Assembly: GCA_013416795.1 (NCBI GenBank)
Contig: RQSC01000011.1
Location: 84,667-148,666 of the forward strand
Length of the DNA: 64,000 bases
From: Prasinococcaceae sp. CCMP 1430
Lineage: Eukaryota > Prasinodermophyta > Palmophyllophyceae > Prasinococcales > Prasinococcaceae
Direction: 5' to 3'
Below are positions 45,341 through 54,488 of this stretch, piece by piece (the stretch's first letter is position 1; each line of letters begins with the position of its first letter). Made by a program: the position numbers and the translations under genes. The notes under the pieces were generated by a model. That model was given only the letters and a program-made list of their open reading frames with translations. It did no database searches and was not told where the DNA came from.

Positions 45341-47449
45341 ATGGGAGCGCCGACGGGGGCGGCGCCCGCGGGCGCGGCCGCGGCGATCCTCGAGGCGGTC
45401 GCCGTGGACAACGGACAGCTGCGCCTCACCGACCGCTTCCTGGGCGACGACGGCGCCGGGGCGCTGCTCGCGGCGCTCGAGGAGCAGGGACGCACGGCCG
45501 AGGTGACGGCGCTCGACCTGACGGGCTGCAACCTCCACGAGTGCACCTCGGTGGTCGCGCTCGTGCGCGGCCTGCCGTCGCTCAAGCGCCTGAGCCTCGA
45601 GTGGCACGCGGTTGGCCTCGACGAGGCGGGCTTCGGCACGCTGGCGCGCGCGATCGCCGAAGCGCCCATGCTCGCGCAGGTGGACATGCGCAACAATCGC
45701 GTGGGGGTGGCAGGCGCGCAAGCCCTTGGCGCAGCGCTCGGGGATGCCACCCCAGGCGCGCTTCGCACGCTCGACCTGCGGTGGAACGACCTCGGCGGCG
45801 ACGCAGGCGTGCAGGCGCTGCTCGGCGGCATCAGAGACAATACGTCGGTGCAGGACCTGCGCCTCAACCCTGTGCTGCTGAGCGTCGCGGACGAGCAGGC
45901 GCTGGAGCTTGTGCTCGCGCGCAACCGTGGTGCCGCGGACAACTCCGCCGTGGCGAGCGCGAGGAATGCCGCCCACGCCGCAGCCCTCGGGGCCAGGCAG
46001 GAGGCGGCGGGCGCGGCGCGCGATGCCGCCGCGATCGCACAGGAGCGCGGGGGCTCCGCAAGCGTGTCGCTGGTCGAAGCCGACCTCGGATCGGGCGAGC
46101 CGCTGCCAGTCATCGGCAAGCCCACCCTCCGCGAGGTCGAGCTCGCGGAGCGCATCGCTGGTCTGCAGGCGGAGGTGCTCGAGGCCAAGCAGCGCTGCAT
46201 ATCCCTGGCCGACGAGAACGATGGGTGGGCCAAGAGGTTCGAGGGTGCGCAGGAGGCCCTCAAGGCTGCGGAGTCGCGCGCGGAGGAGCACCGCGCTGCG
46301 CTTGCGACCACGCAGCTTGATCTGGAGAAGGCGCGCCAGGAGGTCGAGGCGGCCAACGTGAAGATGCGCGACGCGAGCAGCGCAGCGGCCGCGGCGTCCG
46401 CAGAGATCGAGAGCTTGCGCCGAACGGTGACGGCCGCAGCGGAGTCGCGCTATCGCGCCGAGGCCGCGCGCGCAGACAGCTCGGAGGAGGCGGCTAAGGA
46501 GCTGCGGTCCAAGCTCACGCACGCCGAGGCTGAGATTGGGCGCGTGCGCGCGGAGCTCGACAGGCACAAGGAGGGTGAGATGTCCAAGGTGCAGGCGCTC
46601 GAGAGCAGGCTGGCCCTCGAGGCGGAGTACCACGCGAGCGAGGTGGCACGAGTGGAGGAGGGCGCGCGCCGATCGGTCGCCGCCTCCACGGCGGCTCTGA
46701 ACGCGGCGCGCGAGCGCTCGACGCTCGAGGTGACGCGCGCGGGCGACGAGCTCGTGCGGGTCGCCGAAGCGCGCGATGAAGCGCTGCAGCAGCTCGAACA
46801 GGAGCGGGCCAAGGCGCTCGAGTCCGCCACCGAGCACCAGGAAGCGCTGCGGCAACGCGAGGAGCGCCACGCTGAGGAGGTCGCTGCGCTCGAGACCGCG
46901 TGGGGCGGGCGCGTGCAGGCTGCGGAGAAGGCGCGCGAGTCCGCCGCCAAAGCCGCTGCTTCGGCGGGTGCACGCGCGGAGAAGGCTCGGAAAGCCCACG
47001 CGGCCGCGCAGGCACTGCACGAGGACCAGCTCAGGCGCGCGAGGGAGCAGGTGAGCAAGGTGGAAGGTGAGAAGGTCGAGATGGAGACGCAAATTCAATC
47101 GAGCAAAGCGTCCGTGTCCGTGGCGGAGCACCGTGCAGCCACCGACGCAGCTCGTGCGGAGGCCGCCGAGGCGACGCTCAAGGCATGCAGGGAGCGCTTC
47201 GAGGGGCAGCTTGCCGACCTCTCATCGCGCGCAGATGCGCAGCAGGAGGTGCTGGCGAGCGAGCTGGACGCCTCGCGCGCGCGCTTGGCTGAGGCCGAAG
47301 ACGCGGCACGCACCGCGCGCGAGGCGGAGCAGTCGCGCCGGCGGGAAGCGGAGCGCTGCCTGGCGGGTTTCGAGAGCGGCCTCGCCGCATGGGCTAAGGC
47401 GAACGTGAGCCAGCTGCGCGCGGACCTCGCGGCGCTGGGCAGCAAGTAG
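45341..47449 (+). CDS. LRRC45: LRRC45-like leucine-rich-repeat coiled-coil protein
   Basis: 702 residues, single exon. Residues about 25-195 carry RI-type leucine-rich repeats: VTALDLTGCNLHE, LKRLSLEWHAVGLDEAGF, LAQVDMRNNRVGVAGAQAL, LRTLDLRWNDLGGDAG and VQDLRLNPVLLS. From about 215 to the end it is almost continuous Ala/Glu/Arg coiled coil. The order of LEW, DMRNN and DLRWN repeats followed by a long coiled coil, and the total length near 670, match LRRC45, a component of centrosome linkers and ciliary appendages in animals and flagellates. The earlier in-frame start at 45215 gives a low-complexity extension and was not used. Two AGGGTTT motifs precede it and AATAAAG follows the stop by 65 nt. 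Confidence 0.72.
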   Translation: MGAPTGAAPAGAAAAILEAVAVDNGQLRLTDRFLGDDGAGALLAALEEQGRTAEVTALDLTGCNLHECTSVVALVRGLPSLKRLSLEWHAVGLDEAGFGTLARAIAEAPMLAQVDMRNNRVGVAGAQALGAALGDATPGALRTLDLRWNDLGGDAGVQALLGGIRDNTSVQDLRLNPVLLSVADEQALELVLARNRGAADNSAVASARNAAHAAALGARQEAAGAARDAAAIAQERGGSASVSLVEADLGSGEPLPVIGKPTLREVELAERIAGLQAEVLEAKQRCISLADENDGWAKRFEGAQEALKAAESRAEEHRAALATTQLDLEKARQEVEAANVKMRDASSAAAAASAEIESLRRTVTAAAESRYRAEAARADSSEEAAKELRSKLTHAEAEIGRVRAELDRHKEGEMSKVQALESRLALEAEYHASEVARVEEGARRSVAASTAALNAARERSTLEVTRAGDELVRVAEARDEALQQLEQERAKALESATEHQEALRQREERHAEEVAALETAWGGRVQAAEKARESAAKAAASAGARAEKARKAHAAAQALHEDQLRRAREQVSKVEGEKVEMETQIQSSKASVSVAEHRAATDAARAEAAEATLKACRERFEGQLADLSSRADAQQEVLASELDASRARLAEAEDAARTAREAEQSRRREAERCLAGFESGLAAWAKANVSQLRADLAALGSK

Positions 47450-47513
47450 CGCGTGCCGCGTGTGGACCTGGCCCGCCGCGCGGTAGAGTAGATGTACAGT
47501 CGCATGCAGACGA

Positions 47514-47519
47514 AATAAA
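47514..47519 (+). terminator. AATAAA polyadenylation-like signal after LRRC45-like gene
   Basis: AATAAA within GACGAAATAAAGAATCC, 65 nt past the stop codon. Position and the local drop in GC fit a poly(A) signal; no transcript evidence. Confidence 0.45.
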
Positions 47520-47739
47520 GAATCCAATGGCAATCGCAACCGCACGCAGCGCCGGCCGCCAGCGCATCCCTACGGGCGCGGTGGATGGAGGGTTTACATG
47601 TGCGCCGACAGCGATCGGCACGCGCGTGCACGTGTGCTCTGCGTGTTACAGGCGCTGCGGCGGGCGCCGCGTCCATGTGGCTGCTGCCGCGCAGGACCGA
47701 GGAGGCAATCACGGGGGCGTGGCCGCCACTCGCCCGCGG

Positions 47740-48723
47740 CTACGCGCGCCCGCCGGCACCCTGGCCGCCGCCGCCGAGCAGCTCTTCCCACAGGCGGTCG
47801 GCAATCTTGCTCCCCCCGATTGGGCTCGGTTCCACCATCGCCACGTAATCGTCGGGATCCTTAGGGTCGAGCACTTCAGAGAGGGGCACAGGTACGACCG
47901 GGATATGCCGTCCACGCACGCGCAACCTGATCTTGCTGACCGCGCGCTCGTGTATGGTCTTGATGATTAGTTGGAGCTTGGCGGGGTCCGTGTCGTATCG
48001 CAGCTTGCGCAGCGCAAACGAGGCCCATCCGTCGCCTGTCTCGCAAGGATAGTATATTGAACACACAGCACATCGAGAAGGGAGTGCGCCCGCGCCTTCC
48101 AAGACGTCCTCGAGATAGCGCTCGACCGCGCGGCCAAAGAGCCAACAGATGTGGCGCATGGGCCACCAATCCGACGAGTCCGGCGAGCAGATGCGCTCTG
48201 GCGAGGCGTGCACCAGACGGAGCATCGACAGAATGGTCATCACGGTTGGCCGCAACGCAACGTCGTTTCCTCCGATTGAGACAGCAACGACGTCGTCGTG
48301 CTGCATCTTTGCCGCCGCAAATGTGTCTTGCTGCCAGAGTGTCTTGCGCAGCCCGAAGAAGCGCCGGCGCGACGCGAGGGTTGTCGCCTCGACCGCACAG
48401 TTGACGCACGCCACCTTGGCATCCTCGCGCGCCGCGCGTGCATTGAGCCAGTAGCACACGTCCCGTCTGCTCACCGGCGGGTCGAGCACGTGCTCGTAGC
48501 CGTTCAGCGCCGCAGCCTTCGGCTCGTGTCCAACCCACGCCTTGTTGTCCAAAGAGCTGTCCCCCAGCAGCCAGACGATCCGCCTACCGCCCTCTCGTGC
48601 GGCGGGATACACCACTTCGAGGTGCTCGCGCGTGTGCCCGTGCCACTCGCGGTAGTACGTGCGCGCCGGCACGCGCACGCACCCCCCCGCACTCGCTGGC
48701 GTCCGCGTGACGCCGCCCCTCAT
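47740..48723 (-). CDS. SGNH-hydrolase-like protein
   Basis: 327 residues from MRGGVTRTPASAGG. SGNH blocks are visible: block I IVWLLGDSSLDNKAW (GDS serine), block III VVAVSIGGNDVALRPT (G-x-N-D) and a block II-like Gly/Asn segment. Between them lie KTLWQQDTFAAAKMQHDD and WWPMRHICWLFGRAVERYL. The expected block V D-x-x-H near the C-terminus is absent; instead the protein ends with DDYVAMVEPSPIGGSKIAD. This may be a divergent esterase/lipase with another base or a non-catalytic relative. No signal peptide or membrane segment is evident. Substrate unknown. It converges with the LRRC45-like gene across about 290 bp. Confidence 0.6.
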   Translation of the reverse strand: MRGGVTRTPASAGGCVRVPARTYYREWHGHTREHLEVVYPAAREGGRRIVWLLGDSSLDNKAWVGHEPKAAALNGYEHVLDPPVSRRDVCYWLNARAAREDAKVACVNCAVEATTLASRRRFFGLRKTLWQQDTFAAAKMQHDDVVAVSIGGNDVALRPTVMTILSMLRLVHASPERICSPDSSDWWPMRHICWLFGRAVERYLEDVLEGAGALPSRCAVCSIYYPCETGDGWASFALRKLRYDTDPAKLQLIIKTIHERAVSKIRLRVRGRHIPVVPVPLSEVLDPKDPDDYVAMVEPSPIGGSKIADRLWEELLGGGGQGAGGRA

Positions 48724-48976
48724 GCGGCGCGCTCGGCGTCGCCGGGCGGAAGGCGCCACTGCGCACGCGCGCGCGCGCGCGCGCGCCGCACCCGTGCGCA
48801 GGACGGTGCGACGGCGCAGCGACGCCCAGTGTGTCGTGCTCTGGACGTAGTGGGTGCCGGTTGCTGGATGGTGGTCGCGGGGGGACGGGGGGCGTCCTAC
48901 GCGCGCGTTGTGGGGTGCGGACTGAGCGACGCAGAGACTTTCATAGAATCGTAACATACACAGTACAAATACATGT

Positions 48977-50140
48977 TCATCGCGCCCCAGCGCGAGCGGC
49001 TGACTCCTCGACGCGGATGGCTCTGGCTGCCCGCCAGCACGCAGTGTTGCCCACGAGCGTCAGCAGCCCCTGCACGCCCACGATCCACTCGACGCTGGGG
49101 TCGTTCCAGTAGACGTGGAATGCCACGGCCGAGACGCCGCCGCCGAGGAGGGGCACCATCGCCCGCGCCAGGCCCACGAACGCTGGCCGGCGCGCTGCGA
49201 GTGCGTACTGCTGCGTGAGGGCCATGGCGACGCCCCATTCGAGCAGCGAGAGCACGTGCACTGACCACGTCGCCAACGACAGCCCGTTGGGCGGCAGCTC
49301 GAGCGCGGCCGCCTCGGCGGCAGGGAGCGCCCATGGCTCCAGAGCGGCCGCAGCGGCGGCGGCGGCGGCGAGCGCGCCGAGCGCGAGCGACGCGGCGCCG
49401 ACGCTGTCGTCGACGCTGCGCCCGCGGCCGGCAACCGCCTCGTCACCGCCTATTGCGGCAGCGGCGAGCGCGCACGGCGCGGCCACGAGCGCGAGCGGCC
49501 CAACGACGGCGGCCGCACCCCCGTCGCGAAGGGCGAGCAAGGTGTGCTGCAGCACACCGCCACGCTCGATGGCGAGCGCGCCTCCCAGCGCGGCGGCGAA
49601 CAGCGAACCGAGCAGCAGCGCATCGCCGCGCGCCCCCGGCGCGGCGGCGCCGCGCGGCCGCCCCTCGCGCGCTTCGCGGATGGCGTCGAGCAGCGACAGC
49701 ACGATCGCGAGGTTTGTGCCGGAGACGAGCGACTGCGCAGCGAAGTGCAGGGAGTCGACATTGCTCACCAGCTGGCCGTAGGTCTCCTCGGTGTACGACT
49801 CGAGCGGAATGCTCGCCACCACGAACACGAGCAGGCTCGAGAAGGCCAGCGTCACCCCGCGCGTTTCGCGCCCGCACCTCCACAGCTCGTACACGAAGAG
49901 CAAAAACGGCGCCAGCGACAGTGTGAACAGCATCACCTCGGGGTGCGTGTGCGCCTGCCGCAGCGCGACCGCGGCGGCCGTTGCGCTGGTCGCGGCAACC
50001 TCGCGCACCACCTCTGGCCCACCGGCGAGCGCGAGCAGCGCGCTGAAGCAGCCGACGTCGCGCACGCCGCGCCACGCAGCTGCGGCCGGGCGCGGAGGCA
50101 CCCACGTATCGCCAGCGGCGCCAGCACCGCGAACGGCGCT
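48977..50140 (-). CDS. DUF3593-DUF2499 (Ycf49-like) fusion membrane protein, 5' end uncertain
   Basis: The conserved part starts at about 49935 and ends at the stop at 48977. The first module is DUF3593-like: MLFTLSLAPFLLFVYELW, LAFSSLLVFVVASIPLESY and YGQLVSNVDSLHFAAQSL followed by SGTNLAIVLSLLDAI. After an Ala-rich linker with two hydrophobic helices comes a DUF2499/Ycf49-like module: LSLATWSVHVLSLLEWGVAM, MVPLLGGGVSAVAFHVYWND and QGLLTLVGNTACWRAARA. Several transmembrane helices are expected. These families occur in cyanobacteria and plastids; the reaction is unknown. The frame is open to 50449, but the true N-terminus is unclear. A possible first exon (MSVPPSWSERRDPT before a GTGAGC donor at 50178) is one option. 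It is paralogous to the divergent neighbour. Confidence 0.72.
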   Translation of the reverse strand, partial: SAVRGAGAAGDTWVPPRPAAAAWRGVRDVGCFSALLALAGGPEVVREVAATSATAAAVALRQAHTHPEVMLFTLSLAPFLLFVYELWRCGRETRGVTLAFSSLLVFVVASIPLESYTEETYGQLVSNVDSLHFAAQSLVSGTNLAIVLSLLDAIREAREGRPRGAAAPGARGDALLLGSLFAAALGGALAIERGGVLQHTLLALRDGGAAAVVGPLALVAAPCALAAAAIGGDEAVAGRGRSVDDSVGAASLALGALAAAAAAAAALEPWALPAAEAAALELPPNGLSLATWSVHVLSLLEWGVAMALTQQYALAARRPAFVGLARAMVPLLGGGVSAVAFHVYWNDPSVEWIVGVQGLLTLVGNTACWRAARAIRVEESAARAGAR

Positions 50141-50812
50141 GGGTACCGCCGCCGCCGCTACGTGATCATCGTGCTCACCGTTGGGTCGCGCCGCTCGCTC
50201 CACGATGGCGGCACGCTCATCCCTCGGATGCGCCTGCCGTTCCGCCGCGCTCGCCGGGCTCGCCGCGGCCGCGGCCGCGCCGCCCGCCTGCTTGCACCCC
50301 CCCCCCCCCACACACACACCCGCGCGCCCTCGCCACGCGCGCGCGGAGTGGCGCTCGCTTGGGGTTTGGTGAATCCACTCAAACGTTCCCAACCCCAACC
50401 CCGCGCAACCCCCACCGGCGAAAGCCCCCCCATCAAACCGCGCCCTCACTCGCGCCCGAAGCCACGAAAACGAACCCTGACGCCGACGAAACCCAAATGC
50501 TCGGGCGGGGTCCCCGCCGCTTCGCGCGTTGGAGATTCTCGCGATCCGCCCGCGCGCGTTGGCGCGCGCACGCGCGTCGAAATTTCACGCGTATGAACGA
50601 AGAAAGACGTAATATTACGGTCATACACCGCATCAGAACCCCCATCCGTCGCTTTTTTAATTTGGACGCCGTTTTTTTTTTTAAAGGCGAGTGCGTGTGC
50701 GGGGAGGGTGCGTTTTGCGCGCGTGCGTTTCGATGGGCGTCCCGCTTTCATCGCCGCGATTTCTGCATCGCCCCCTGATTCTTGTTTCGGTTTGAACCGA
50801 TCTCGTCCCGGA
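50141..50812. promoter_or_regulatory. divergent region between the two DUF3593-DUF2499 genes
   Basis: About 670 bp. It contains CCAACCCCAACCCC (about 50389-50402), a T10-A3 run at about 50672-50685, a C11 run at about 50300-50310 and an ACGTAATATTACG palindrome at 50609-50621. Part of the left portion may encode the N-terminus of the minus-strand gene. Confidence 0.4.
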
Positions 50813-52129
50813 ATGCGCCGCATTTCGGCGTCTCGGCGCGGGCCGGCCGGCGGGGGACGGTCGTTGGTGTGTTCGGGCCGCGCGCCCGCGCGCGCGCGGA
50901 GGGGGGATTCGATGGCGGGCGGCNGGAGGAGGAGGGGGGGGGGTGGCGGAGGGAGGAGCGCGGCCGCGCTCGGCGGCAGCGACGGCGCGGGCGCGCTGCT
51001 GGCGGCGGTGCCCACGACGCCCGCGGAGTGGGAGCAGCTCGAGGGCGCGCTGTTCGGGGCGTCGCTTTTCCCCTACCTGGCGTTCCTCTACTTCCTGGGC
51101 AAGGAGGAGACGAACGCGCCGCCGCTCGCCAACACGGGCTTCCGTTTCCTGTTGGTCTTCGTCTTCGGCTCCATCCCGGCGGCCATCGCCGCGAAGCTGC
51201 TCTACGGGGGCGCCGTGCTCGCGGACGTGGACCCGCTCCACGGCGCCGCGGAGAGCCTTCTGACCATCACCAACCTGCTGATAGTGCTGGGCTTCAGACA
51301 AGGGCTCAGGGAGGCCGCGGCGGAGGCCAACAGTGAGGGCGCTGCGACCGCGCCGCAGCCCGACCGTACCGCGCCGCGCCTCGCAGCGGTCGGCGCGGCG
51401 GGTGCGTCGGCGGCGCTGCTGGTGCCCGGCATCGGCATCGCAGGCTCCGAATCCGCGAGCGCGCTCCTCGGCTGGCACGCCGAGCCCGCCAACGCGCTGT
51501 CGATCCCAACGTGGGCGATCCACGTGAGCTCGTTGGTTGAATGGGTCATAGCGATGGGCTACATCTGGCAGTACGCCGAGGCGAGCGGAAACCCGCGCTG
51601 GCGCGGACTCACGCTCGCCATGATCCCCTGCCACTCGTCGGGGCTGTGCGCGGTCACGTGGCACCTGCTCTACAACTCGCCGGCGCTCGCGCCCGTCGTC
51701 GCCGCGCAGGCGGCGCTCACCACCTTCGGTAACACGACCATCGCCTTCGCCGCCTGGCGCATCGCAAGCTTCGAGGCCGAGCGAGCGCTCGACAGGCAGC
51801 AGGCGGGGGAACGCGGTGGCGCGGAGCAGGCCGAGGCGCAGGAGCACGAGCAGGGTACGCAACTGCAGCAGGCCACCGAGAAGCGACGCGCGCGCGCGGC
51901 GCGCGACGCCGCGGAAGCCCTCGGAGACGACGGCTCGTACGTCCTCAACCTAACCGCGGCTTCGGTGGTTGCGGCGGCCGCGCTCAAGTGGGGCTCGCTG
52001 GCGGTCGACCCGCTCTTCGCCCCCAGCAACGCGCTCGCCTTTTCCATCGTCGGCGCCGCGACTGCTGCCAACGTCCTCAAGTGGTCGAGGAATAGCGCTG
52101 CGGCGGCGGAGGCGGCGGCAGTAGAATAG
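50813..52129 (+). CDS. DUF3593-DUF2499 (Ycf49-like) fusion membrane protein, second copy
   Basis: 438 residues. The N-terminal MRRISASRRGPAGGGRSLV is Arg/Ser/Gly-rich without acids, as in a plastid transit peptide; one ambiguous base (N at 50924) lies within it. The DUF3593 module is well conserved: LFGASLFPYLAFLYFLGK, FRFLLVFVFGSIPAAIAAK, ADVDPLHGAAESLLTITNLL and IVLGFRQGL. The DUF2499 module follows: NALSIPTWAIHVSSLVEWVI, AMIPCHSSGLCAVTWHLLYN and QAALTTFGNTTIAFAAWRIA. A Glu/Gln/Arg-rich stretch and one more hydrophobic segment, VLNLTAASVVAAAALKWGSL, end the protein. It is closer to the plant/cyanobacterial consensus than its divergent partner. The membrane location is predicted to be the plastid envelope or thylakoid; function is not known. 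Confidence 0.8.
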   Translation: MRRISASRRGPAGGGRSLVCSGRAPARARRGDSMAGGXRRRGGGGGGRSAAALGGSDGAGALLAAVPTTPAEWEQLEGALFGASLFPYLAFLYFLGKEETNAPPLANTGFRFLLVFVFGSIPAAIAAKLLYGGAVLADVDPLHGAAESLLTITNLLIVLGFRQGLREAAAEANSEGAATAPQPDRTAPRLAAVGAAGASAALLVPGIGIAGSESASALLGWHAEPANALSIPTWAIHVSSLVEWVIAMGYIWQYAEASGNPRWRGLTLAMIPCHSSGLCAVTWHLLYNSPALAPVVAAQAALTTFGNTTIAFAAWRIASFEAERALDRQQAGERGGAEQAEAQEHEQGTQLQQATEKRRARAARDAAEALGDDGSYVLNLTAASVVAAAALKWGSLAVDPLFAPSNALAFSIVGAATAANVLKWSRNSAAAAEAAAVE

Positions 52130-52345
52130 CGGTAAAGTAGTGCTGTGTCGGGCGTACGATCCCCGCGCAACGGCGCCGCGCACGCGCCTCGGGCGAGCGC
52201 AGGACGCACGGAGGCACGCGTATATACACAGTCGCTCGTCCCCACCTTAAAATGAGCGCTCGCGGGGCTCGCGCGACCGACAATTCACGCGGCGACCCCC
52301 GCGCACGCCGATAAATTATTCGCACGCTCTTTCGCTCGCTCCGCC

Positions 52346-53805
52346 TCACGCGCTCACGGCCTCGGCCGCGGGCGTCTCCGCCTTGCGCACCTCGCGCGAG
52401 ACCGTGCGCATGGTGACGAACTCCTCCGCAGAGCTCGGGTGGATGCCCACGGTCGAGTCGAACTGCTTCTTGGTGGCGCCCATCTTGACCGCGATGGCCA
52501 GCCCCTGCATGATCTCCGCCGAGTCCTCGCCCACCATGTGGCAGCCGACCACCTTGTCGGTGGCAGCGTCCACCACGAGTTTCATAAAGGCGCGCTCGCT
52601 GCTGCCCGACAGCGTGTGCTTCATGGGTCGGAATGACGAGGTGTAGATGTCCACGTCGCCCAGCGCGGCGGTGGCCGCCTCCTCGGTCATGCCCACGGTG
52701 GCCACCGGCGGCTGCGTGAAGACGGCGGCCGGCACGTTGGAGTGGTCGGGGACCTGCGGCACGCCCTTGATGACGGTGGAGACGAAGGCCATGCCCTCCA
52801 TGAGCGCCACGGGAGTCAGGTTGATGCGGTCGGTGACGTCGCCCACCGCGTAGATGGAGTCGATGTTGGTACGCGAGTACTCGTCGACCTTGATGGCGCC
52901 GTTGGGCGCCAGCTCGAGGCCCACTTCCGCCGCGCCAATGTCGCCGGTGTTGGGCTTGCGCCCGGTGGCGAACATGACCGCGCCGGTGGCGATGTCACCG
53001 GTGGAGGTCTTGAGCACCATCGAGCCGTCGTCCTGCTTCTCGACGGCGGTGGGCGAGGTCTCCGCGTGGATGGTGATGCCCTTGACCTCGAGCTGCTCTT
53101 TGAGGAACTCGCGCACCTCCTGGTCGAAGCCACGCAGCGGCAGATCCGCGCGGTACACCACGTCCACCTTGGCGCCCAGGCCAGCGAAGATGCACGCGAA
53201 CTCGAGCGCGATGTAGCCGCCGCCCACGATGGTGATGCTCTCGGGAAGCTCCTCCAGGTCGAGCGCGTCGTCGCTGGTGAGCACGAGCTCCTTGCCCGGG
53301 ATGTCGGGCACGTAGGCGCGGCCGCCCACCGCGACAAGAATGGTCTTGGCGGTCATCTTCTTGCCGTCCACCTCGACGGTGTGCGCGTCCACCATGCGGC
53401 CGCGCCCCTCCAGCAGCTCGACGCCCGAGCCGTTGAGCAGCTTGAGGTAGATGCCGTGCAGCCTGTCGAGCTCCTTGTTCTTGTTGAAGATGAGCGTGCG
53501 CATGTCGTGCGTGGGCGCCTCGGGCACGGTCCAGCCGAAGCCCTCGCAGTCCTTGAACGCATGGGCGTACTCCGAGCCGTACATCATCAGCTTCTTGGGC
53601 ACGCAGCCGCGGATGACGCAGGTACCGCCAACGCCGCCGGTCGTGTCGCTCGCCTTGGTGCTGTACGGCATCTCGCACACCGCGACGCGCGCGCCCGCCG
53701 CCGCGGCCATCCATTGGGCGACCTGGCCTGAACCCAGCCCAGCCGCCTCTTCCCTTCTGCCCGCCGCCCGCCGCGCGCCGCCGCGCGCGCCCTGTGCCGC
53801 CGCAC

Positions 53806-53863
<58 letters not shown>

Positions 53864-53926
53864 GGCTGCCGCCTGCGCCGCGCGCCCTCGGCGAAACGAG
53901 GGCTGTTGCGTTGCGTCATCCGCCAT
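52346..53926 (-). CDS. GR: glutathione reductase, plant type; N-terminal FAD motif not found
   Basis: The frame runs from a Met at 53926 to 52346. From about residue 70 it matches plant glutathione reductases: GARVAVCEMPYSTKASDTTG, the redox disulfide GGTCVIRGCVPKKLM (C-x4-C), the NADPH fold ITIVGGGYIALEFACIFAGL with Arg residues in VYRADLPLRGFDQEVREF, the second FAD stretch SIYAVGDVTDRINLTPVAL, and the active-site TVGIHPSSAEEF near the end. It would reduce glutathione disulfide with NADPH. The N-terminus is abnormal. Instead of DLFVIGAGSGGVRASR there is a (CAG)18-encoded poly-Cys run, a basic stretch and GLGSGQVAQWMAAAAG. An intron from GTGCGG to TTCAG at about 53735 is possible but does not restore the motif. 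Confidence 0.9.
53808..53861 (+). repeat. (CAG)18 trinucleotide repeat
   Basis: Eighteen perfect CAG units, reading CTG on the strand of the glutathione reductase gene. It lies close to that gene's 5' end and would encode poly-Cys if translated in the reductase frame. Perfect purity suggests it is polymorphic. Confidence 0.95.
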
Positions 53927-54488
53927 CAGTTGGAAATTTGAAGGCGTTCGAACGAATATCAAGCGCAAACCCTTTTCTGTTTTGTGCTTTTTGCATCAAC
54001 ATGTGTTGTCTTGACCTCAAATCTGTCTGTGGGCGAGCGGCGAGCACTCGCGCTCGTGCCATCAGATACAGTTGTGTGTACCGTCGTACCGTCGGTACCA
54101 GGGGCGGAACCGTTACCCCGAACCCTCGGCTGGCTCCCACGCCTCCCACCTCGCGATGCGCGCCGCCTCGCGTCACCTCGCCAGCCGCCGCGCGCGCGGC
54201 GCAGGCGGGCGCGATGGCGCGAGAGGTCGCCCGTCGCGCGGCGCGAGGCGGCGCGAGGAACGCGAGGTGTACGCTGGCGTCGGGGATGTGCGGCGCGGCC
54301 GAGGCAGCTGTGCGTCGTAGCGGCGGGCCGCTGCAGCGGCGGCGGCGGTGGCCACAGGGACGGAGGCACTGGACTGCACGTGCGCCCAGTTGCCGATGTG
54401 CACAAGCGCGCGATGTTTACTGTAATTGAAAAATGAGGGGTGCGTGCGTGCGCGGCCAGCTGCTGCGGGGTGGTGCTGCTGCAGGTGC
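53927..54488. other. intergenic region upstream of glutathione reductase
   Basis: About 560 bp. An AT-richer patch (53930-54015) directly upstream of the reductase is followed by GTACCGTCGTACCGTCGGTACC direct/inverted repeats (about 54078-54100) and GC-rich DNA with ACGCG steps. No second exon or GxGxxG-coding sequence for the reductase was found on either side of this region. Confidence 0.4.
53967..53973 (-). promoter_or_regulatory. AGGGTTT motif upstream of glutathione reductase
   Basis: AAACCCT on the + strand, that is AGGGTTT reading towards the reductase gene, 41 nt before the proposed start codon and in an AT-richer patch. It supports the view that transcription begins near here and that the CAG repeat is transcribed. 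Confidence 0.4.

Noticed and set aside
50609..50621. ACGTAATATTACG palindrome between the DUF3593-DUF2499 genes
   Set aside because: A 13-nt palindrome resembling a small regulatory or replication-origin-like nonamer context, but with no stem repeats or associated gene nearby. Best treated as chance.
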